From positions 62,001 through 126,000 of the forward strand of contig NZ_QGEG01000002.1 of NCBI RefSeq assembly GCF_003149745.1: a DNA stretch of 64,000 nucleotides, given 5' to 3'. Below, piece by piece: positions 10,400 through 20,734 of the stretch. Numbering within the stretch: position 1 is the stretch's first letter; the number at the start of each line of letters is the position of its first letter. The notes below the pieces were generated by a model. That model was not told the DNA's origin, did not search any database, and was given only the letters and a program-made list of their open reading frames with translations. The position numbers and the translations under genes were made by a program. Source of the stretch: Flagellimonas aquimarina (GTDB lineage: Bacteria > Bacteroidota > Bacteroidia > Flavobacteriales > Flavobacteriaceae).

Positions 10400-10924
10400 A
10401 TGTACCAGAAATACAAAAACGTAGAAACAGTAAAGCCAGGTGGACTGGAGTTGAAAGATCGTTTGGTTGGTGTCCAAAGGGTTACAAAAGTTACCAAAGG
10501 TGGTAGAGCATTCGGTTTTTCGGCAATTGTTGTTGTTGGTGATGAGAATGGTGTGGTAGGTCATGGTTTAGGAAAATCTAAGGAAGTTGCTACAGCTATT
10601 GCCAAAGCTATTGAAGATGCTAAAAAGAATTTAATAAGAATTCCTTTGAACAAAGGAACGCTTCCTCATGAGCAGAAAGGAAAGTACGGTGGTGCACGAG
10701 TATACATTCAGCCAGCATCTCATGGTACGGGAGTTATTGCAGGTGGTGCGGTTAGAGCAGTATTGGAAGCAGTGGGAGTACATGATGTACTGTCAAAATC
10801 ACAAGGTTCTTCCAATCCCCATAATGTTGTTAAGGCCACTTTTGATGCGCTTTTACAATTAAGAGGAGCACAAACAGTAGCTAACCAAAGAGGTATTTCT
10901 TTAGAAAAAGTCTTTAAGGGATAA
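10400..10924 (+). CDS. rpsE: 30S ribosomal protein S5
   Basis: The product has 174 residues (167 in E. coli). The double-stranded-RNA-binding-like N-domain has [20 protein letters not shown], and the C-domain has [21 protein letters not shown]5 affects decoding fidelity (ram mutations in E. coli) and mRNA entry. It lies 7 nt after rplR and 13 nt before rpmD. Confidence 0.97.
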   Translation: MYQKYKNVETVKPGGLELKDRLVGVQRVTKVTKGGRAFGFSAIVVVGDENGVVGHGLGKSKEVATAIAKAIEDAKKNLIRIPLNKGTLPHEQKGKYGGARVYIQPASHGTGVIAGGAVRAVLEAVGVHDVLSKSQGSSNPHNVVKATFDALLQLRGAQTVANQRGISLEKVFKG

Positions 10925-10937
10925 ATAAGAGGATATT

Positions 10938-11117
10938 ATGTCAAAGATTAAGGTTAAACAAGTAAAGAGCGCTATTAAGAGAACCCAAAACCAAAAAAGG
11001 ACTTTGGAAGCTCTAGGTTTGCGCAAGATTGGGCATGTTGTGGAGCATGATGCAACGCCTAATATCCTTGGAATGATAAATAAGGTAAAACACTTGGTTT
11101 CCACTGAGGAAGCTTAA
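10938..11117 (+). CDS. rpmD: 50S ribosomal protein L30
   Basis: This is a 59-codon gene short enough to be missed by length cut-offs. It has ATG at 10938 and TAA at 11115-11117. The translation begins MSKIKVKQVKSAIKRTQNQ, followed by RTLEALGLRKIGHVVEH, which is the L30 signature, and 59 residues is the exact E. coli length. It fills the expected slot between rpsE and rplO, with gaps of 13 nt on both sides. Confidence 0.96.
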   Translation: MSKIKVKQVKSAIKRTQNQKRTLEALGLRKIGHVVEHDATPNILGMINKVKHLVSTEEA

Positions 11118-11130
11118 AATATAACGGTAC

Positions 11131-11583
11131 ATGGATTTACATAATCTTAAACCAGCAGAAGGCGCTGTTAACAGAGATGGAAAACGCTTAGGAAGAGGTC
11201 AAGCCTCTGGTAAAGGCGGAACTGCCGCAAGAGGGCATAAAGGTGCAAAGTCTAGATCTGGATATTCCAAAAAGATTGGTTTTGAAGGTGGACAAATGCC
11301 TTTGCAACGTCGTGTTCCTAAATTTGGTTTTAAGAACATCAACAGAAAAGAATATCAGGGTATCAATTTAAGCAAATTGCAAGAATTGGTGGACAATGGT
11401 ACCCTTAAAAAGGAAGTGACCTTGGATATTCTTGTTGAGAACAGATTGGCACATAAGAATGATTTGGTGAAAATTTTAGGAAATGGTGAATTAAAGGCAC
11501 CTCTTAAGATTTCAGTACATAAATTTACTGCTTCTGCTAAAGCAGCAATTGAAGCCGCAGGAGGTGAAGCAATAAGTTTATAA
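11131..11583 (+). CDS. rplO: 50S ribosomal protein L15
   Basis: The product has 150 residues (144 in E. coli). The glycine-rich N-terminal extension ([20 protein letters not shown]) reaches into 23S rRNA, and [18 protein letters not shown] is the family core. It precedes secY by 10 nt, the conserved spc-operon order. Confidence 0.97.
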   Translation: MDLHNLKPAEGAVNRDGKRLGRGQASGKGGTAARGHKGAKSRSGYSKKIGFEGGQMPLQRRVPKFGFKNINRKEYQGINLSKLQELVDNGTLKKEVTLDILVENRLAHKNDLVKILGNGELKAPLKISVHKFTASAKAAIEAAGGEAISL

Positions 11584-11593
11584 GGAAAATAGC

Positions 11594-12937
11594 ATGAAGA
11601 AATTTATTGAGACCATATCAAATATTTGGAAAATTGAAGAACTAAGACAGCGTATACTTATTACGTTAGGGCTGTTATTGGTTTATCGTTTCGGTGCCCA
11701 AGTGGTACTTCCAGGTATTGATACTTCCCAATTGGCGCAATTAACCTCTAATACTGAACAAGGTATTTTGGGTATTCTTAATGCTTTTACCGGTGGGGCT
11801 TTTGCAAATGCTTCTGTTTTTGCATTGGGTATTATGCCATATATCTCTGCTTCTATTGTAGTTCAGCTAATGGGAATCGCTATTCCCTATTTGCAAAAAT
11901 TACAGAAAGAAGGAGAAAGTGGTAGAAAGACAATAAATCAGATTACGCGATGGCTGACCATTGCTATCTGTATTGTTCAAGCCCCTGCATACTTGTTCGG
12001 TCTGGGTGCACTTGGTGTTCCAGATAGTGCCTTTGTTTTGGGAAAAGGCCCGGACTTCATAATTCCGGCAGTAATCATATTGGTTACAGGATGTGTGTTT
12101 GCTATGTGGTTGGGAGAAAAAATTACAGATAAAGGTATTGGAAACGGTATTTCTTTATTGATTATGATTGGTATTATAGCCACATTACCACAATCATTTG
12201 TTCAGGAATTTATTTCTAGAACAGCCAACAATACGGGAGGCATCATGTTTATCCTTATAGAAGTGATCATTTGGTTCTTGGTGATATTGGCCAGTGTCCT
12301 TTTGGTAATGGCAATAAGACAAATTCCGGTACAGTATGCTAGAAGGACTGCATCGGGAGGTTATGAAAAGAACGTTATGGGGTCTAGACAATATATCCCA
12401 TTAAAGTTGAATGCATCAGGCGTAATGCCTATTATTTTTGCACAAGCAATTATGTTTGCCCCAAGTTTATTGGGTAGAACATTCAATAATACAGCTGTTG
12501 GTCAATGGATGGAAGTTCAGTTTGCAGATATCTTTGGTTTGGCTTACAATATACTATTTGCAGTACTGATAATCATCTTTACCTATTTCTATACGGCTAT
12601 TACAGTTCCTACGAACAAAATGGCCGATGATTTGAAAAGAAGCGGTGGATTTATTCCTGGAATACGACCTGGTAAGGAAACCGGGGATTATTTGGATAAA
12701 ATTATGTCCTTAATCACATTACCTGGTTCTGTTTTCTTGGCACTATTGGCAGTATTGCCTGCAGTAGTTGTAAAGTTGATGGATGTGCAGGCAGGTTGGG
12801 CGCTGTTCTATGGAGGTACATCGCTATTGATTATGGTAGGTGTTGCAATAGACACGGTACAACAAGTAAATTCATATTTGTTGAACAGACATTATGATGG
12901 TTTGATGAAAACCGGAAAAAATAGAAAAGTAGCTTAA
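11594..12937 (+). CDS. secY: Protein translocase channel subunit SecY
   Basis: The product has 447 residues (443 in E. coli) with about ten hydrophobic membrane segments. Typical marks are the plug-region LPGIDTSQL near residue 40, the GIMPYISASIVVQL segment in TM2, the cytosolic loop IPVQYARR, and FIPGIRPGKET before TM9. It forms the inner-membrane SecYEG channel that exports the many lipoproteins and signal-peptide proteins encoded in this window. It is coupled to infA with a 3-nt gap. Confidence 0.98.
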   Translation: MKKFIETISNIWKIEELRQRILITLGLLLVYRFGAQVVLPGIDTSQLAQLTSNTEQGILGILNAFTGGAFANASVFALGIMPYISASIVVQLMGIAIPYLQKLQKEGESGRKTINQITRWLTIAICIVQAPAYLFGLGALGVPDSAFVLGKGPDFIIPAVIILVTGCVFAMWLGEKITDKGIGNGISLLIMIGIIATLPQSFVQEFISRTANNTGGIMFILIEVIIWFLVILASVLLVMAIRQIPVQYARRTASGGYEKNVMGSRQYIPLKLNASGVMPIIFAQAIMFAPSLLGRTFNNTAVGQWMEVQFADIFGLAYNILFAVLIIIFTYFYTAITVPTNKMADDLKRSGGFIPGIRPGKETGDYLDKIMSLITLPGSVFLALLAVLPAVVVKLMDVQAGWALFYGGTSLLIMVGVAIDTVQQVNSYLLNRHYDGLMKTGKNRKVA

Positions 12938-12940
12938 TTT

Positions 12941-13156
12941 ATGGCAAAGCAGCCAGCAATAGAACAAGACGGAACAATAATAGAAGCATTATCAAATGCA
13001 ATGTTCCGAGTAGAATTAGAAAACGGGCATGTTGTTACGGCACATATCTCTGGGAAAATGCGTATGCATTATATCAAATTGCTTCCCGGCGACAAGGTGA
13101 AGCTTGAAATGAGCCCATACGATTTAACAAAAGCAAGAATTACTTACAGATACTAA
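12941..13156 (+). CDS. infA: Translation initiation factor IF-1
   Basis: The product is a 71-residue OB-fold protein (72 in E. coli). It starts [20 protein letters not shown] and contains the conserved [20 protein letters not shown] and the [16 protein letters not shown]-type end. IF-1 binds the 30S A site during initiation. It sits between secY (3 nt) and rpmJ (4 nt), an arrangement common in Bacteroidota. Confidence 0.97.
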   Translation: MAKQPAIEQDGTIIEALSNAMFRVELENGHVVTAHISGKMRMHYIKLLPGDKVKLEMSPYDLTKARITYRY

Positions 13157-13160
13157 TACG

Positions 13161-13277
13161 ATGAAAGTAAGAGCATCAATAAAGAAGAGAAGCGCCGAAT
13201 GCAAAATAGTTCGCAGAAAAGGCAGATTATACGTAATCAACAAAAAGAATCCTAGATTTAAACAAAGACAAGGGTAA
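13161..13277 (+). CDS. rpmJ: 50S ribosomal protein L36, zinc-free type
   Basis: This is a 38-codon gene (ATG 13161, TAA 13275-13277). The translation starts [20 protein letters not shown] and ends [10 protein letters not shown]. In the zinc-binding form residues 11, 14, 27 and 33 are Cys, Cys, Cys and His. Here they are Ser11, Cys14, Asn27 and Phe33, so the metal site is gone. The gene is still at the standard place between infA and rpsM (2 nt), so this is probably the main L36 and not a zinc-starvation paralogue. Confidence 0.95.
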   Translation: MKVRASIKKRSAECKIVRRKGRLYVINKKNPRFKQRQG

Positions 13278-13279
13278 TT

Positions 13280-13654
13280 ATGGCAAGAATCGCAGGTGTA
13301 GATATACCTAAACAAAAGCGTGGAGTTATTTCACTCACCTACATTTACGGAATTGGTAAAAGTAGAGCACAAGAGATTTTAGAGAAGGCCCAAGTAAGCG
13401 AGGATACTAAAGTTTCGGATTGGAATGATGAAGAAATAGGAAGAATCAGGGATGCTGTTTCCTCTTACACAATTGAAGGTGAACTTCGTTCAGAAACACA
13501 ATTGAACATCAAACGTTTGATGGATATAGGTTGTTACCGTGGAATTCGTCACAGATCTGGATTGCCACTAAGAGGACAACGTACCAAGAACAACTCTAGG
13601 ACAAGAAAAGGAAAAAGAAAAACGGTTGCCAACAAGAAGAAAGCAACTAAATAA
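13280..13654 (+). CDS. rpsM: 30S ribosomal protein S13
   Basis: The product has 124 residues (118 in E. coli). It starts [15 protein letters not shown] and has the helix-two-turn-helix segment [14 protein letters not shown], then [19 protein letters not shown] and a basic tail that reaches P-site tRNA. It forms bridges B1a/B1b with the 50S. It follows rpmJ by 2 nt. Confidence 0.97.
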   Translation: MARIAGVDIPKQKRGVISLTYIYGIGKSRAQEILEKAQVSEDTKVSDWNDEEIGRIRDAVSSYTIEGELRSETQLNIKRLMDIGCYRGIRHRSGLPLRGQRTKNNSRTRKGKRKTVANKKKATK

Positions 13655-13666
13655 TAGGTAGGTATT

Positions 13667-14059
13667 ATGGCAAAGGCAAATACTAAAACAGCTAAGAAGC
13701 GCAAAGTAATAGTAGAATCTACAGGGGAGGCCCATGTTACTGCTTCATTCAACAATATCATTATTTCTTTGACCAATAAAAAGGGAGATGTAATTTCTTG
13801 GTCATCTGCTGGTAAACTTGGTTTTAGAGGTTCTAAAAAGAACACACCTTATGCAGCTCAAGTTGCAGCTGAGGATTGTGCTAAAGTTGCACATGAAGCA
13901 GGTCTAAGAAAAGTGAAAGTATATGTAAAAGGACCGGGAAATGGTAGAGAATCTGCTATCCGTTCTATTCACAATGCTGGTATAGAGGTAACGGAAATAG
14001 TTGATGTTACCCCACTTCCACACAATGGATGTAGACCACCAAAAAGAAGAAGAGTTTAA
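13667..14059 (+). CDS. rpsK: 30S ribosomal protein S11
   Basis: The product has 130 residues (129 in E. coli). [21 protein letters not shown] and the C-terminal [18 protein letters not shown] are the universal S11 signatures. S11 forms part of the platform near the E-site mRNA path. It is followed by a 99-nt gap instead of the tight spacing found elsewhere. Confidence 0.98.
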   Translation: MAKANTKTAKKRKVIVESTGEAHVTASFNNIIISLTNKKGDVISWSSAGKLGFRGSKKNTPYAAQVAAEDCAKVAHEAGLRKVKVYVKGPGNGRESAIRSIHNAGIEVTEIVDVTPLPHNGCRPPKRRRV

Positions 14060-14158
14060 TTATTAATAAATCGGCCCATTAGGGTCTTCACGAAAGTGCT
14101 TTATAGATTATCGAAGGATAAGCCTTAATTCATAATCGCACTTTCCAATTTAAAGAAG
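14060..14158 (+). promoter_or_regulatory. Structured rpsD leader RNA (candidate S4 autoregulatory element)
   Basis: The 99-nt gap between rpsK and rpsD can fold into two domains. Hairpin 1 pairs GGCCC (14073-14077) with GGGTC (14082-14086) around the loop ATTA. Hairpin 2 pairs GAAAGTGC (14092-14099) with GCACTTTC (14138-14145), has a one-sided bulge TTTATA (14100-14105), continues as GATTAT (14106-14111) with ATAATC (14132-14137), and ends in AAGG (14114-14117) / CCTT (14123-14126). No T-run follows, so it is not a simple terminator. S4 regulates its own synthesis through leader RNA in both proteobacteria and Firmicutes. That S4 binds here is inferred, and the element may match a leader family already described for Bacteroidota, which I cannot check. 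Confidence 0.6.
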
Positions 14159-14764
14159 ATGGCAAGATACACAGGACCAAAATCAAAAATCGCTAGAAAA
14201 TTTGGAGAAGCGATATTCGGAGACGATAAAGCCTTCGAAAAGAAAAGTTACCCTCCAGGACAACACGGTAATAACAGACGTCGTGGAAAAAAGTCTGAAT
14301 ATGCTGTCCAGTTGATGGAGAAGCAAAAAGCCAAGTATACCTATGGTATTTTGGAAAAACAATTTAGAAACCTATTTGAAAAAGCAAACAGAAGCAAAGG
14401 AGTGACCGGTGAGGTTTTGCTTCAGTTGTGTGAATCCCGTTTGGACAACGTAGTCTATAGAATGGGACTTTCTCCTACAAGAAGTGGAGCAAGACAATTG
14501 GTTTCTCATAGGCATATCATTGTAAACGGAGAGATTGTAAATATTCCTTCTTATTCTTTAAAACCAGGAGATGTGGTTGGAGTTAGAGAGAAATCTAAAT
14601 CTGTTCAAGCAATATTAGATTCGTTAGCTAACAACAGTAGCGTTTACGAATGGATTACCTGGAATACTGAAAAACAAGAAGGTTCTTTTGTAACCGTTCC
14701 AGAAAGAATGCAGATTCCTGAAAATATCAAGGAACAATTAATCGTCGAGTTATACTCTAAATAA
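14159..14764 (+). CDS. rpsD: 30S ribosomal protein S4
   Basis: The product has 201 residues (206 in E. coli). It starts [17 protein letters not shown] and contains the S4 RNA-binding domain [27 protein letters not shown] split over residues of the middle third. S4 is a primary 16S 5'-domain binder, part of the mRNA entry gate, and an autoregulator in other phyla. It has no zinc-binding cysteine cluster. It is preceded by the structured leader and followed by rpoA after 18 nt. Confidence 0.98.
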   Translation: MARYTGPKSKIARKFGEAIFGDDKAFEKKSYPPGQHGNNRRRGKKSEYAVQLMEKQKAKYTYGILEKQFRNLFEKANRSKGVTGEVLLQLCESRLDNVVYRMGLSPTRSGARQLVSHRHIIVNGEIVNIPSYSLKPGDVVGVREKSKSVQAILDSLANNSSVYEWITWNTEKQEGSFVTVPERMQIPENIKEQLIVELYSK

Positions 14765-14782
14765 AATCAACATTAATCCAAT

Positions 14783-15775
14783 ATGGCATTACTAAATTTT
14801 CAGAAGCCCGATAAAGTTATAATGATAGATTCAACCGATTTCGAAGGGAAATTTGAATTTCGCCCTTTGGAACCCGGTTACGGATTAACAGTTGGAAATG
14901 CGCTAAGAAGAGTCTTACTTTCCTCTTTGGAAGGTTTTGCAATTACTTCTGTTCGTATAGATGGAGTTGAACATGAATTTTCTGTTATTCCTGGCGTTGT
15001 TGAAGACGTTACAGAAATGATATTGAATCTTAAGCAGGTTCGTTTCAAAAGACAGATTGATGATGTTGAAAGCGAAACAGTTTCTGTTTCCGTAAGTGGA
15101 AAAGAACAATTGACAGCCGGAGATTTTCAAAAATTCATCTCTGGGTATCAAGTACTAAATCCAGATTTGGTTATCTGTAACATGGATCCTAAAGTAAGTA
15201 TTAACCTAGAGGTTATTATTGAAAAAGGACGTGGATATGTTCCAGCTGAGGAAAACAAAAAATCCAATGCCCCATTAGGAAGCATTGCGGTTGATTCTGT
15301 TTACACCCCAGTTAAGAATGTAAAATATAGCATCGAAAATTTTAGGGTAGAGCAAAAGACCGATTACGAAAAATTGGTTTTCGAAATCGTTACTGACGGT
15401 TCAATTCACCCAAAAGATGCGTTGACCGAAGCTGCTAAAGTTTTGATTCACCACTTTATGCTGTTCTCTGATGAGCGCATTACATTGGAAGCTGATGAAA
15501 TCGCGCAGACAGAGACGTACGATGAGGAATCATTGCACATGCGTCAATTGTTGAAAACCAAACTAGTAGACATGGACTTGTCCGTAAGGGCATTGAACTG
15601 TCTTAAAGCTGCTGAGGTTGATACCTTGGGAGATTTGGTTTCCTTCAACAAAAATGATTTAATGAAGTTTAGAAACTTTGGTAAAAAATCATTGACCGAA
15701 CTAGAAGAGTTGGTGATCAATAAAGGTCTTCAGTTTGGTATGGATTTATCCAAATATAAACTGGACAAAGATTAA
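14783..15775 (+). CDS. rpoA: RNA polymerase alpha subunit
   Basis: The product has 330 residues (329 in E. coli). The N-terminal assembly domain has [20 protein letters not shown] and [15 protein letters not shown]. The C-terminal domain has [20 protein letters not shown] and the [11 protein letters not shown] helix-hairpin-helix used for UP-element and activator contact. It is co-transcribed with the ribosomal genes as in nearly all bacteria. The gap to rplQ is 61 nt and contains a hairpin. Confidence 0.98.
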   Translation: MALLNFQKPDKVIMIDSTDFEGKFEFRPLEPGYGLTVGNALRRVLLSSLEGFAITSVRIDGVEHEFSVIPGVVEDVTEMILNLKQVRFKRQIDDVESETVSVSVSGKEQLTAGDFQKFISGYQVLNPDLVICNMDPKVSINLEVIIEKGRGYVPAEENKKSNAPLGSIAVDSVYTPVKNVKYSIENFRVEQKTDYEKLVFEIVTDGSIHPKDALTEAAKVLIHHFMLFSDERITLEADEIAQTETYDEESLHMRQLLKTKLVDMDLSVRALNCLKAAEVDTLGDLVSFNKNDLMKFRNFGKKSLTELEELVINKGLQFGMDLSKYKLDKD

Positions 15776-15780
15776 GTAAT

Positions 15781-15836
15781 CATATTTTGCTCCTCGTAAT
15801 GATGCGAGTTAGGAAGCAAGATGATAAAACAAAAAG
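15781..15836 (+). promoter_or_regulatory. Hairpin in the rpoA-rplQ gap
   Basis: TTGCT (15787-15791) pairs with AGCAA (15815-15819) and CTCG (15793-15796) with CGAG (15805-15808), leaving an asymmetric internal loop and an 8-nt apical loop. There is no T-run after it, so it is not an intrinsic terminator. Its place just upstream of rplQ makes it a candidate translational leader or an RNA-processing site. The folding was done by eye only. Confidence 0.4.
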
Positions 15837-16340
15837 ATGAGACACGGAAAAAAATTTAACCACTTAGGAAGAACAGCTGCCCATAGAAAGGCAATGTTGG
15901 CCAATATGGCATGTTCCCTAATAGAACATAAAAGAATCAACACTACGGTTGCAAAAGCAAAAGCATTGAAGCAATTTGTGGAGCCGTTGATTACCAAGGC
16001 TAAAGCCGAGAATAATCAGACTACAGAAAAAGGTACACATAACAGAAGGATTGTTTTTAGCAATCTTAGAAACAAGTATGCCATTACCGAATTGTTTGGG
16101 AATGTAGCTGAAAAGGTTGGAGATAGGCCTGGAGGATATACAAGAATCATCAAGTTGGGTAACCGTCTTGGCGATAACGCCGATATGGCGATGATAGAGT
16201 TGGTTGATTTTAACGAAGTATACAATGCTGGCAAACCGGCCAAGAAAACCACACGAAGAAGTAGAAGAGGTGGAGGTAAAAAAGTTGAAGCGGCCGCTCC
16301 AGTTGCAGAAACAAAAACAGCGGATGATTCAGAAGAATAA
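15837..16340 (+). CDS. rplQ: 50S ribosomal protein L17
   Basis: The conserved domain spans about residues 1-120, beginning [20 protein letters not shown] with [20 protein letters not shown]. The protein is 167 residues against 127 in E. coli because of a C-terminal tail that is first basic ([12 protein letters not shown]) and then Ala/Glu/Asp-rich (ending TADDSEE), typical of Bacteroidota L17. L17 lies near the peptide tunnel exit. It is the last gene of the super-operon. Confidence 0.97.
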   Translation: MRHGKKFNHLGRTAAHRKAMLANMACSLIEHKRINTTVAKAKALKQFVEPLITKAKAENNQTTEKGTHNRRIVFSNLRNKYAITELFGNVAEKVGDRPGGYTRIIKLGNRLGDNADMAMIELVDFNEVYNAGKPAKKTTRRSRRGGGKKVEAAAPVAETKTADDSEE

Positions 16341-16374
16341 CAATATGTTATTAACTATTGTATTATTGAAAAAA

Positions 16375-16401
16375 GGATAAGTGAAAACTTATCCTTTTTT
16401 T
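16375..16401 (+). terminator. Intrinsic terminator after rplQ
   Basis: A perfect 8-bp stem GGATAAGT (16375-16382) / ACTTATCC (16387-16394) is closed by a GAAA tetraloop and followed by seven T (16395-16401). It marks the end of the ribosomal super-operon. Confidence 0.9.
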
Positions 16402-16436
16402 ATGTTTTTTTGTCAAACTCGAAATTAAAAATCGCA

Positions 16437-17549
16437 ATGAAATATCACACAAAGAAAAAAGCACTGTTATTGTTGGCTGATGGTACAATTTTCTATGGCA
16501 AGTCCATTGGGAACAAAGAAGGTACCGCAGTAGGCGAAGTATGTTTCAATACTGGGATGACAGGATATCAGGAAATTTTTACGGACCCATCCTACTTTGG
16601 GCAGTTGATGGTAGCTACAAATGCCCATATTGGTAACTACGGAACCAATGTGGACGAGGTAGAATCAGACTCGATCAAAATTGCCGGACTTATTGTAAAA
16701 AACTTTAGCTATGAGTATTCTCGCCCCAGTGCGGATATGAGTCTGTTGGAATTTTTAGACAAGAACAATCTTTTTGCCATTTCTGATGTAGATACCAGGG
16801 CATTGGTAAGCTATATACGAGATAATGGAGCTATGAATGCTTTAATTTCCACCAGGGTTGATGAGATAGAAGCGCTTAAAATAGAGTTGGCCAATGTTCC
16901 TAGTATGGAGGGGCTGGAACTCGCTTCTAAAGTTTCAACCACAGAACCCTATTACTATGGTGAAGAGAATGCCACATATAAAATTTCAGCTTTAGATATT
17001 GGCATCAAGAAAAACATCCTTAGAAACTTGGCCAAAAGGGGAGCTTACATAAAAGTATTTCCGTACAACACGCCATTTAAAGATTTACAAGCATGGAACC
17101 CAGATGGGTATTTCATTTCCAATGGACCCGGTGATCCAGAACCATTGACAGATGCTATTTCTACGACAAAGGAGATGATGGAATCCAATAAGCCATTGTT
17201 CGGAATTTGCTTGGGACACCAAGTGCTGGCTTTGGCAAATGGCGTTTCAACATATAAAATGCACAACGGTCATAGGGGTATCAACCATCCAATACTCAAT
17301 TTGGTTACCGGAAAAGGTGAAATAACGTCGCAGAATCATGGTTTTGCTGTGGATAGGGAAGAAACTGAGGCTAATCAAAATTTGGAGATTACCCATTTAC
17401 ACCTTAATGATGATACAGTAGCTGGTATAAAAGTGAAAGGAAAAGATGTATTTTCCGTACAATATCACCCAGAAGCCAGTCCGGGGCCCCATGATGCGGA
17501 ATATTTGTTTGATCAATTTTTTGAGGCAATAAAAACAAGTCGCAACTAA
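16437..17549 (+). CDS. carA: Carbamoyl-phosphate synthase small (glutaminase) subunit
   Basis: This subunit hydrolyses glutamine and passes ammonia to CarB for carbamoyl phosphate, the precursor of arginine and pyrimidines. It contains the class I glutamine amidotransferase triad: the nucleophile region FGICLGHQVLALA, and the C-terminal His-Glu in YHPEASPGPHDAEYLFDQF. The N-terminal CPSase domain starts KKALLLLADGTIFYGKSIG. The start is set at ATG 16437 (370 residues; 382 in E. coli); the frame opens 27 nt earlier with a TTG that lies just past the terminator T-run and is less likely. carB is not in the window. Confidence 0.96.
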   Translation: MKYHTKKKALLLLADGTIFYGKSIGNKEGTAVGEVCFNTGMTGYQEIFTDPSYFGQLMVATNAHIGNYGTNVDEVESDSIKIAGLIVKNFSYEYSRPSADMSLLEFLDKNNLFAISDVDTRALVSYIRDNGAMNALISTRVDEIEALKIELANVPSMEGLELASKVSTTEPYYYGEENATYKISALDIGIKKNILRNLAKRGAYIKVFPYNTPFKDLQAWNPDGYFISNGPGDPEPLTDAISTTKEMMESNKPLFGICLGHQVLALANGVSTYKMHNGHRGINHPILNLVTGKGEITSQNHGFAVDREETEANQNLEITHLHLNDDTVAGIKVKGKDVFSVQYHPEASPGPHDAEYLFDQFFEAIKTSRN

Positions 17550-17587
17550 AACGTTGTAGTTCATTTTTAGGTTATTATCAGTGTTTT

Positions 17588-17632
17588 ATGAGCATTATCA
17601 TGAAGCTAAAAAGTTCACCTTTCGTATCTTAG
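17588..17632 (+). other. Short upstream reading frame sharing its first codons with eno
   Basis: The 14-nt string ATGAGCATTATCAT occurs here (17588-17601) and again exactly at the eno start (17667-17680). From the first copy a 14-codon frame reads MSIIMKLKSSPFVS and stops at TAG 17630-17632, 34 nt before eno; the two frames are not in register. It may be a leader peptide, a relic of duplication of the initiation region, or chance. A weak -7-like TATCTTAG at 17625-17632 would start transcription after it. Confidence 0.3.
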
Positions 17633-17660
17633 CCAAATTAATTTCAACCATAAATATTAA

Positions 17661-18959
<1,299 letters not shown>

Positions 18960-18980
18960 GGATAATGATTTTTTAGCACT

Positions 18981-19016
18981 AAAAAAGCCTTTCTCAATTG
19001 AGAAAGGCTTTTTTTT
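18981..19016 (+). terminator. Intrinsic terminator after eno
   Basis: A near-perfect palindrome: AAAAAAGCCTTTCTC (18981-18995) pairs through AATT to GAGAAAGGCTTTTTT, followed by more T. A stem of more than 10 bp plus a T-run gives strong termination, usable on both strands. Confidence 0.92.
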
Positions 19017-19066
19017 GTTTCCAAAATAAACTTTGGTTAACTTAATTGGCTAAACAAAACTTACCT

Positions 19067-20605
19067 ATGAACAATTTTCTTTTTGCTGCGGCAGAAAATG
19101 ATGCTTTGGCCAATTGTAAGGCCGGTGGAATGGGGGACGTGGTTAGAGACGTTCCTAGGCAGATTTCGGAACGAGGGGATAAGGTTCATGTAGTTGTGCC
19201 ATCATATTGTAGGCTTCATCAAGATGGCCTATTTAAAACAAACCTAAATTTTAGTTTAAGAGGACTTCCCTATACTGCAGAGCTTTACGAAGTAAAACCA
19301 AAGAAAGAGTATCCAAATATTGTTCATTATGTAATACATCATCCGGAAATTGAGGCTGGGGATATCGCCCATATATACCATAATGACCCGGAAGAACCTT
19401 TCTATACTGATGCCGTAAAATATATCATTTTTTGTACCGCTGTGGCAGAGGCTATTAAAAAAGGCGCTTTTGGAAAGCTGGATATTATTCACTTACATGA
19501 TTGGCACTCAAGTTTGCTTTTGTTTTTAAGAGAGTATCATAAGGATTATAAAAGCCTAAAAGATATTCGTACCGTATACAGTATCCACAATTTAGCCATT
19601 CAAGGTATAAGACCATTTGATGATAATTACTCATCGCTTAAGAATTGGTTTCCAGAAATACCAATAGATTATATGTCTCTTATGGATTACCGTTATCAGG
19701 ATTGTATTAATCTAATGGCAGTTGGTATTCGTTTTGCAGATGCCGTGCACACGGTTTCCCCTTCCTATAAGGAAGATGTGTTAATTCCTAGTTCACCTCC
19801 AGAATTCATTGGTGGGGAAGGATTAGAAAAGGATTTGGTACAAGCAGATGAAGAAGGAAGGCTTTTTGGCATTTTAAATGGGTGCAACTACAAAAATATC
19901 AATGCGGAAGAAAAAGGTTTTATTTACAGAAATACCGTAAAAGCACTTTTTAGATGGCTTCAAGAAGAGTCAAAAAAGTACAAAGCAGACTTTTTGGCCC
20001 ATACGGGTGAAAAAATAATGGAGTACGTAGATGTTAGGCCTAAATTTATTGTGTCTAGCGTAGCCAGATTAACAGAGCAAAAATTTTACTTTTTTAGGCG
20101 TTCCCCAGAGGCCTTTGTTGAGATTTTGAACAAATTAAAAAAAGTGGATGGTATTTTTATGCTTTTAGGCACAGGAGCACCCGAGTATGAAGAGCTTTTT
20201 AGAAAGTTGAGCTATGAACACAAGAATTTTGTTTTTACAAATGGCCAATCCGAAAGCCTTATTGACTCCATTTATTTAGAATCGGACCTGTATTTTATGC
20301 CAAGTCTTTTTGAGCCATGTGGAATAAGTCAGATGCTAGCTATGCGCAATGGAAACCCGTGCTTGGTTCATCATACAGGTGGACTAAAAGATACCGTCTC
20401 TCATATGAAGACCGGATTCAGTTTTGATGGTGATACATATGATGAGAAAATTAAAAGTATGCTAGAAGGCTTTGACCTTGCTTTGGATGTTTATAAGAAC
20501 GATAAACCAACCTGGAAAAAAATTCAAGCTGCCGCTAAAAAGAAGAGGTTTACCTGGAAGAAATCCGTAGATAACTATTACAAAGAGTTGTATAATTTTA
20601 GTTAG
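19067..20605 (+). CDS. Glycogen/starch synthase-like glycosyltransferase (GT5 family)
   Basis: Likely transfers glucose from a nucleotide sugar to an alpha-1,4-glucan. The GT-B fold is visible: the N-terminal nucleotide-sugar/acceptor loop CKAGGMGDVVRDVP (KxGG motif), the HLHDWHSSLLL segment typical of glycogen synthases, SVARLTEQK at the start of the second Rossmann domain, and the donor-site EPCGISQMLAMRNG with following HHTGGLKDTV. The start is set at ATG 19067 (512 residues); the frame opens 21 nt earlier with TTG. The N-terminus (MNNFLFAAAEND) deviates from the common GlgA start, so the exact glucan product is unsure. No other glycogen genes are adjacent. Confidence 0.8.
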   Translation: MNNFLFAAAENDALANCKAGGMGDVVRDVPRQISERGDKVHVVVPSYCRLHQDGLFKTNLNFSLRGLPYTAELYEVKPKKEYPNIVHYVIHHPEIEAGDIAHIYHNDPEEPFYTDAVKYIIFCTAVAEAIKKGAFGKLDIIHLHDWHSSLLLFLREYHKDYKSLKDIRTVYSIHNLAIQGIRPFDDNYSSLKNWFPEIPIDYMSLMDYRYQDCINLMAVGIRFADAVHTVSPSYKEDVLIPSSPPEFIGGEGLEKDLVQADEEGRLFGILNGCNYKNINAEEKGFIYRNTVKALFRWLQEESKKYKADFLAHTGEKIMEYVDVRPKFIVSSVARLTEQKFYFFRRSPEAFVEILNKLKKVDGIFMLLGTGAPEYEELFRKLSYEHKNFVFTNGQSESLIDSIYLESDLYFMPSLFEPCGISQMLAMRNGNPCLVHHTGGLKDTVSHMKTGFSFDGDTYDEKIKSMLEGFDLALDVYKNDKPTWKKIQAAAKKKRFTWKKSVDNYYKELYNFS

Positions 20606-20734
20606 CTCCCACACTTGTTTACGACATACGCAATATGTAGTCATCTGTACTATAATTGAAGCTTGGAATATTGTTAATGGTCGTGCTTTTTCGTAAATTT
20701 CAGGTTCTATTTTATTAATCTATTAAAACATACA

